Source: Voacanga thouarsii (Eukaryota; Streptophyta; Magnoliopsida; Gentianales; Apocynaceae). Taken from it: 64,000 bases of DNA. Position numbers and translations under genes: made by a program. Location: the NCBI GenBank assembly GCA_026120185.1, contig JANUWF010001694.1, positions 434,001-498,000 on the forward strand, written 5' to 3'. Shown one piece after another: positions 57,540 through 64,000 of the stretch; position 1 is the stretch's first letter; each line of letters begins with the position of its first letter. Below the pieces are notes generated by a model that saw nothing but the letters and a program-made list of their open reading frames with translations, did no database searches and was not told the origin of the DNA.

Positions 57540-58340
57540 ATGGTGGGAGGTTCTTTTAGTCCATTGGCCGTTATTCTCAGGGAGAATAAGTTAACGGGTC
57601 CAAACTATGTGGATCGGAAAAGGAACCTGGACATAATACTCACAGCCGAGGAGTATAAGTATGTCCTTTACGAAACCTGCCCTGTTATCGAGGAAGGTTC
57701 CACCGCTGAAGAGCGAGAGGCTGAAAAGGCATAGAAGAAAGCTGAAGAAATGGCACGTTGCTATATGTTAGCTTTCATGTCTAATGTGCTCCAGTCAAAA
57801 CATGAGCACATGGCTTTTGCATATGACATAAGTCAATCGTTGGCAACTATGTTCGCGGACAAGAGCCGGCCCGCAAGGCAGGAGGCTCTTCGAACAATTG
57901 TAAACACTAAGATGACTGAGGGAGCATCAGTCCGAGAGCATATGCTCAAGATGATTGCTGCTTTCAAGGAGGCAGAAATCTTAGGGGCTGTCATTGACCC
58001 CGAGAGCCAAGTGGACATGGTTCTCGAATCTCTATCGGGCTCTTTCACTCAGTTCAAGTTAAACTATAACATGAACAAATTGAACATGAGTTTGACTGAA
58101 CTGATGAAGGAGCTCCAGATGGCGGAGAAGGTCATGAAGCCGCAGTCTAAGGCCACGATTGCTAAGGCCTCTTCTTCAAGAACTGGGCCTAAGCCCAGAA
58201 AGTTCAAGAGGAAGAAGGGGAATGCAGCAGCCCAGCCCAAGAACTAGCCCAAGGACAAACCAAATGGCAAGTGCTTCAAGTGTGGAAAGAAAGGACACTG
58301 GAAAAAAAGAGTGTCCAGATCTTCAGGCCAAGAAAAACCC
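57540..58340 (+). pseudogene. Element E gag
   Basis: Copia gag starting MVGGSFSPLAVILRENKLTG. Landmarks: NLDIILTAEEYKYVL, a stop at 57732-57734 (TAG; Trp or Gln expected), MARCYMLAFMSNVLQ, MVLESLSGSFTQFKLNYNMN, a Lys-rich tail, a second TAG at 58245-58247, then the zinc knuckle CFKCGKKGHW. Within the following run of seven A (about 58302-58308) one extra base shifts the frame away from the last knuckle Cys; the pol frame gives ECPDLQ. An indel in a homopolymer is the simplest explanation. About 260 codons. Confidence 0.9.
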
Positions 58341-61300
58341 CACAGGTAATGTTTACTATCTAGAGTCCATATCAATGGTAGGATCAACTTCCACTTGGAT
58401 TGTTGATTCAGGAGCCACTGATCATATCTGTAACTCCTTGCAGGGGTTTAGGAAGATAAGAAGACTCAAGAAGGGCGAACATGGGCTTCGAGTGGGTAAT
58501 GGAGCACAAGTCTGGGCCCTTGCAGTGGGAGAGCTGGATCTTATTTTTTATTGTAATAAGATAGTGGTTTTAAAAGACATTTTATATGTACCTGGTTTTC
58601 GTCAGAATTTGATTTCAGTTGCAAAACTTATTAATCAAGGATATTCTGTATCTTTCCATTCTGGTATTTCTATCAGCAGAGATGGAGAAATTTTATGTAC
58701 TGGGCACATGTATGGAAATTTGTTCTTTTTAAACCCTATTAACAACCAATCAAATAATGCTCTGTCTGAACCTTTAACTAAGAAGAGAAAGACCAATATC
58801 AATGATTCATACCTTTGGCATCTGAGGTTGGGTCATATTAACTCGACCAGGATTCAGAGGCTAATCCATGATGGGCCTTTGGGCTCATTGAGATTGGAAA
58901 GTTGGCCTCAGTGTGAATCCTGCCTGATGGGAAAAATGACCAAAAGGTCTTTTACACCAAAGGCGGATAGAGCCAAGGAGGTGTTGAGTCTTGTTCACAC
59001 TGATGTGTGTGGTCCTTTGTCTACACCAGCTAGGGGAGGTTTTGAGTACGTCATCACGTTCACGAATGATTGTACAAGGTATGGTTACATTTACCTGATG
59101 AGACGTAAGTCTGACTCTTTGGACAAGTTCAAAGAGTTTAAGACTGAAGTGGAGCGTCGGACAGGTAAATTAATTAAAACCTTACGATCGGATCGTGGTG
59201 GAGAGTACCTCCTAGGTGAATTCAAGGACTACATGGTACATCATGGGATAGTATCCCAACTCTCTGCGCCGGGAACCCCCCAGCAAAACAGAGTAGCTGA
59301 GAGAAGGAACAGGACTTTGATGGAAATGGTCCGAAGCATGTTGTCTCATGCTACTCTTCCAGTATCCTTCTAGGGATATGCCCTGGAAACAGCGGCATAT
59401 ATTCTGAACTTGGTGCCTTCCAAGTCAGTACCTAGGACTCCCTATGAGATGTGGACTGAGCATAAGCCAAGTCCAAATCATCTCAGGATTTGGGGGTGTC
59501 CAGCTTATGTACTGATCAAGGGAGACAAGTTGGAACCAAGATCAGAATTATGCTATTTTGTTGGGTATCCAAAAGGGACAAAAGGAGGCTACTTTTATCA
59601 TCCTAAGGAGCAGAAGGTACTAGTCAGTACTAATGCTAGATACTTGGAAGATGATCAAAGTACTTCCACTAAAGGTTCAACGAGGTGGGAATTTCAGGAG
59701 AAGTTATCTACGGAATCAACTTCTTCTGACCCGATTTTGGAACAAGAAAAGGCACAGCCTCAAGAGCCTGTGCAAATGGAGCCTCATCGTAGTGGGAGAG
59801 TGTCTAGGGTTCCGGATAGATGGACTGGAGAAGCCTTTGAGCTGGTTTCCGACCATCAGGAACAAGACCCCGCTAGATACGAGGAGGCTATTGCTGATGC
59901 CGATGCAAATCTGTGGCATGAAGCAATGAAAGCCGAGATTGAGTCTATGTACCTCAATCAGGTTTGGGGTCTTGTAGCTTCACCTGAAGGGATAAAACCC
60001 ATTGGGTGCAAGTGGGTATACAAGAGAAAGAGAGGAGCGGATGGGAAGGTGGAAACCTTCAAAGCTAGGCTTGTGGCGAAAGGGTATACTTAGAAAGAGG
60101 GAATCGACTATGAGGAAACCTTTTCCCCGGTAGTCATGCTTAAATCCATTCGCATCCTCCTTGCCATCGCCTGTCACTATGACTACGAGATATGGAAAAT
60201 GGATGTCAAGACGGCATTCTTGAATGGCCATGTTAGCGAAGACATCTATATGTCCCAACCGGAAGGCTTCATTACTGAAGGCCAGGAACACATGGTTTGC
60301 AAGCTTAACAAGTCCATTTATGGACTTAAGCAGGCATCAAGAGCATAGAACATTCGTTTTGATGAGACTGTAAAGTCTTATGATTTTATTCAAAACGAAG
60401 ATGAACCATGCGTGTACAGGAAACTTGAAGGCATTAATGTGGTTTTTCTTGTCCTGTATGTGGATGACATTCTACTCATTGGAAATGATGTAGGGACATT
60501 GTCATCTACAAAGGTTTGGCTGTCTAGTCAATTCAGTATGAAGGACTTGGGAGAAGCCAGCTACATTCTCGGGATTAGGCTTCTTAGAAATAGGAAGCAG
60601 AGAATGTTAGGATTATCCCAAGCGACATACATTAACAAGATGCTAGCCAAGTACAGCATGGACTCATGCAAGGGAGCTCTAATCCCTTGCAGACATGAGT
60701 TGTCATTTTCTTCGAAGGACTGTCCTAAGTCTCAAGAAGAAAAGGACAGAATGAGTAGGATTCCCTACGCTTCAGCTGTGGGAAGTCTCATGTACGCTAT
60801 GCTGTGTACTAAGCCAGATATCTGCTTTGCCGTGGGCTTAGTTAGCAGATATCAGTCAAACTCAGGGGAGGTTCATTGGCAAGCTGTAAAGAATATTCTC
60901 AAGTACCTCAAGAGAACGAGAGATTATATGATGGTTTACAGAGCTGATGATTTGGTTTCTGCAGGATACACAGACTCAGACTTCCAGGTGGATAAGGATG
61001 AGAGAAAATCCACTAGTGGATATGTCTTCACCTTGTCTGGAGGAGCAATTTCATAGAGGAGTATCAAACAATCTTGTATTGCTGACTCAACCATAGAAGC
61101 TGAGTATGTGGCAGCTTCGGAAGCGTCCAAGGAAGTAGTCTGGCTCCGGAAGTTTCTTTCAGAACTTGGAGTAGTACCACATATGGACAGGCCGGTTGTG
61201 ATGTATTGCGACAACACTGGAGCAGTGTCGCAATCTAACGAGCCTCGGAACCACAAGAAGGGGAAACACATCGAGAGGAAGTACCACCTGATCCGGGATT

Positions 61301-61440
61301 TCATCCAGAGATGGGAAGTCGTGGTGGAGTATATTACCTCAGAAAATAATCTAGCAGACCCATTCACCAAGCCTTTGGCTGAGAGAGTCTTCAAGAGACA
61401 CTTAGACGCCATAGGGGTGGCCACCTATGGACTTACCTAG
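58305..61440 (+). pseudogene. Element E pol: protease, integrase, reverse transcriptase, RNase H
   Basis: Protease: WIVDSGATDHIC near 58400. Pre-integrase zinc region: YLWHLRLGHIN and CESCLMGK. Integrase catalytic triad: VHTDVCGPL (D), LRSDRGGEYL (D), QQNRVAERRNRT (E). RT: GCKWVYKRKRGADG, WKMDVKTAFLNGH, KSIYGLKQAS and the active site LYVDDILL near 60460. RNase H: GYTDSDFQVDKDERKSTSGY, STIEAEYVAASEA and YCDNTGAV, ending near ENNLADPFTKPL. One frame throughout, with TAG stops at 59371, 60091, 60346 and 61054, at positions of conserved Trp, Gln, Trp and Trp. Otherwise well preserved. Confidence 0.95.
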
Positions 61441-61448
61441 TCTTAGAG

Positions 61449-61462
61449 TGCAAGTGGGAGAT
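61449..61462 (+). promoter_or_regulatory. Element E polypurine tract
   Basis: TGCAAGTGGGAGAT, identical to that of copia F, abuts the 3' LTR. Confidence 0.9.
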
Positions 61463-63497
61463 TGTTGGATTGTATGCCCTCTTAGAATAGGTTTTTGATG
61501 TAAAATCGAATTATTTAATAAAAGAATTTATTTTCAGAAATTATTTGTGAATTTACTTTTTGTTTGTGCACGATTTTCGTTTGGAACAGGCCCATTGTGT
61601 TTAAATAAGCGATCCATGTGAATGGTGGTCTTTCACATAAGGTATGGATCACGGGTTATTTAACACATAAACATTTGTTCATAACCTATTGATGAGACTG
61701 GGAACCTCATCATGTTTAGGTTATTATGTTATGAATTCCAAATGGGGAATGGCTTACCTTTAGCCAGTGGGTAGTCCACTCACTTCATGACATAAGCGTA
61801 TTTCAAATACGTAGAACATGACCTGTAGTAGTGGTTTCTCAAAGTACTATATGGTAGAAACCTAGACTACTACTGCTACAGCGTGGACTAGTACTCTATG
61901 ACTTGAGTATGAGTTGGTGGTCTAGCGAAGCTGGAAGCATATACTTTAATTTACTGTAGTTGAGGTTCTATCATAGGGCTAATATACTTGCATGTTGGGT
62001 ATGTGTGACTAGTTAGTTAAGACAGACTTATACAAGATAGTTTATGCACTATATCGCCTCTTGTGGTTGTCCGAATGGTCTAAATTATCCAGGGCCCTGG
62101 GAAACATGACTTGGATGTTTGCTTTAGGGTAGCTCCCTTGGAAAGTGGAAACACTCCAGGAAGTCGTGGATCATTGGACTAGAAGCCTAAGGATGGTAGA
62201 TGTCATTTAGGGGGGTGTTAGTACACTTCTTCCTCTCTAAATGCACGTCGATGTGTAGAGGGGTATTTTAGTCATTTCACCTGTAGGTCGGAGACTTTGC
62301 GAATGCAGCATTGTCCTTGGGGTCAATATTTCCTTATGGTGATATTAGAAAATATTTAAAATGTAAAATACAGCTATTTATATAGCAGGGGTATTTTGGT
62401 CATTTTAACAGCCAATGCGATGTGTCTTTTTGGTCCTCGGGATAGCCCGTAAGTCCTAACTATTTTTGGGTTGAGGAATTGGTCTCAGTTGAAGAGGATT
62501 TTATTTTATTTTGTTTTATTTTATTTTATTCAGGAAGTCTAATTTATTATTGGACTGGAATAAAATAAATAAATAAATAAATAAAATAGAAGTTGAGAGA
62601 AATTAATTATCTAGTTTATTTGGTTAATTAATTATTCAGGGCCTAGGTCCAGTATGAATAATTAAGAAATTAACCTGGGCTTAAACTAAGGGGAATAATT
62701 AATGTTTAATTATTTATTGGGTTATTTATATAGGCCCAAGAAATAAATAATTAAAGATTAATTATTATGGTTCATTTGGGCTCATTAATTATTTATTGGG
62801 TTACTTATGTAAGCCCAGAAAATAAATAATTAATATTTATTATTTTGGGTCTTTTGGGTCCAAGAAAAATAATAAATATTTATCTGGCCCAATAGCTTGG
62901 ACCTTAGGTTTTTTTCCAGATACGGTTAAGAGGAGTTTAAGGTTAGGCCAAACAGTTTCTCAGGATAACATCCGGGTGTTTTGAAATCCCGGGGAGATGT
63001 TTATCAGAGATTGAGAGACCTAGTTTAGGCAAAATATAAACAACTCTTTGAAAAGGAAAAACCCTAAATTTCTTTCCCTAGCCTTACAAGCTTCACGTGA
63101 GTCTCTCTCTCAACGTCTCTCTCCTCCTCTTTATTTTTCTCCTTGTTCTTTGCTAACTAAGAGCGAGCGAACCAAGGAGAATTGAGACCGTTTCTCTTTC
63201 CCATTGTGTTCACCAACTAGAGGTTAGGCTGAGGAATATCTCGAGAGCTAGAGAGCTAAGCGTTAATGCAAACAAGGCGAAGTCGAAGGCTAGCGGGTGT
63301 TCAACCGGAAGCTCCTTCAAGTGTGCAAAGCGAGGCGATTCCAGCCGTTCATTCTGTTCCTACGCAACCTAGGAGGGTTAAGGAACGCAAAGGTATGATC
63401 TTCACGCTTCCGCATGGCCTTTATGGGTCGCGTTTAATTTTTTTTTTCTCTGTTTTTTTTCCCGTCCATGGCTCCCCTGTTTCTACGTTTTCGTTCA
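61463..63497 (+). mobile_element. Element E 3' LTR (2035 bp)
   Basis: It begins TGTTGGATTGTATGCCC and ends TTTTCGTTCA, followed by TSD GCTTG. An (AAAT)n tract near 62560-62590 and TTTTATTTTATT near 62500-62530 vary slightly from the 5' LTR. Confidence 0.95.
63266..63392 (+). CDS. LTR-encoded basic ORF of element E, open copy (putative exon 1)
   Basis: MQTRRSRRLAGVQPE, then EAPSSVQSEAIPAVHS and RRVKERK, up to a donor-like AAAG/GTATGA at 63392/63393; unspliced, the frame stays open to 63559, past the LTR end. The homologue in the diverged LTR at 47760 keeps the first 15 residues with Lys/Arg exchanges. In the 5' LTR the equivalent could form the N-terminus of a spliced Gag. No similarity to a known domain recognised beyond the Arg-rich start. 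Confidence 0.5.
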
Positions 63498-63502
63498 GCT
63501 TG

Positions 63503-64000
63503 CACTCTAGAATAGTCAGCATTCTTTTCTTGGAAGGTTTTCACTACTCACTTCTTTGAGGTAAACTAGATTACCTGACTCAAGTTGTTAAGTTTGGGGT
63601 GCTATGAGATGATTTTCTAGTGTTTCAATCATGCATGAATGTATGTGTGGATTTAAAGTCTAAGATCTAATTTACTTTTGTTGGAATATGATATTATGAA
63701 TGATATAGATTTTGTTTGACGGTCAAATACTATTGAGTTCATTTGTTATATAAGTAAAGCATGCCTGTTGTAAGTGTTGATTATATGTTGATAGAAAAAT
63801 TAAGTTGGTGTAGAAGAATGTGGTTTACTTCTATTCTTGCGAGTAAATATGAGTGTTTTAAGGAATCATTTTGATGAATTTGATCATGGGAGTATCGAAG
63901 GTCTCTTTGATGGTTAGATATGTTCTTGTGCTATGTGTGTACTTGAGTAGTGGTAAGATTATATGGATATCCATGTCATCTAAGGTTCAGGAGCATATTT
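63503..64000. other. Unassigned flank right of element E
   Basis: 498 bp continuing from 53680. Contains TTTGAGGTAAACT and otherwise ordinary A+T-rich sequence. No supported gene. The layout (a GAGGTAAA site, then ATG- and GATG-rich sequence) is reminiscent of the middle of the A-type LTRs, but I cannot align it. Confidence 0.4.

Larger units (their letters stand above)
53681..63497 (+). mobile_element. Complete Ty1/copia element E
   Basis: A 9.8-kb element with LTRs 53681-55717 and 61463-63497, TSD GCTTG on both sides (53676-53680, 63498-63502), PBS 55721-55733, leader to 57539, gag from 57540, pol to 61440 and PPT 61449-61462. Domain order PR, INT, RT, RNase H defines Ty1/copia. The LTRs differ by a few percent, mostly transitions. 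Six in-frame TAG stops and one frameshift disable it. It is not interrupted by other elements, so it is among the youngest insertions here. Confidence 0.96.

Noticed and set aside
58302..58308. Programmed frameshift between gag and pol in copia E.
   Set aside because: The shift needed is +1 across a run of A inside the zinc knuckle. Copia elements normally have one frame, so a one-base homopolymer indel is simpler.

Overview
The window is plant nuclear heterochromatin, probably from a eudicot (an inference from A+T-rich composition and element families). It consists almost wholly of Ty3/gypsy and Ty1/copia LTR retrotransposons, nested inside one another and heavily decayed. I see no convincing host gene, rRNA, tRNA gene, CRISPR or organelle DNA. 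The reading rests on LTR ends (TG...CA), 5-bp target-site duplications (TSDs), primer-binding sites (PBS), polypurine tracts (PPT) and conserved pol motifs.

Layout. 1-1740 is a minus-strand gypsy LTR (family A) cut by the window edge. It is inserted in the RNase H region of minus-strand gypsy element B, which runs to its 5' LTR at 7174-10394; B also carries a solo copia LTR (2506-4198). A very degraded copia element (F) appears to be the old host of most of what follows: leader at 10395-10955 and 37410-37678, gag 37679-40209, pol 40210-42985, 47968-48060 and 49758-50020, 3' LTR 50035-51061. Its gag is a tandem triplication of an 830-bp unit. Into F went chromovirus C (10961-37404, TSD TCTTT). 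Into the integrase of C went an unclassified insert X (16448-33659). Into X went gypsy A (16867-32545), a Tekay-like chromovirus with 4.2-kb LTRs, and into its 3' LTR a solo copia LTR (27950-29639). C's 3' LTR holds a minus-strand solo copia LTR (35506-37204). F's pol is interrupted by a solo LTR of the E family (42986-47962), itself interrupted by a solo gypsy LTR (44061-47140), and by another solo copia LTR (48061-49752). A truncated gypsy LTR follows (51062-53147), then 533 bp unassigned, then a complete copia element E (53681-63497, TSD GCTTG).

How the parts relate. Each element carried gag, protease, reverse transcriptase, RNase H and integrase for its own RNA-mediated replication; all are now interrupted by stops or frameshifts. 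In A and E nearly all premature stops are explained by C-to-T changes (CAA, CAG, CGA or TGG becoming stops), as expected from deamination of methylated cytosine in silenced repeats. Five solo LTRs with matched TSDs show repeated LTR-LTR recombination.

Most interesting signals: an LTR-encoded basic ORF in E that an intron-like GT...AG would join in frame to gag; an acidic ORF upstream of gag shared by A and B; a stem-loop (TGAGA...TCTCA type) kept with compensating changes in four diverged gypsy LTR families; a tRNA-like A/B-box module in A and B LTRs; and the gag triplication in F.
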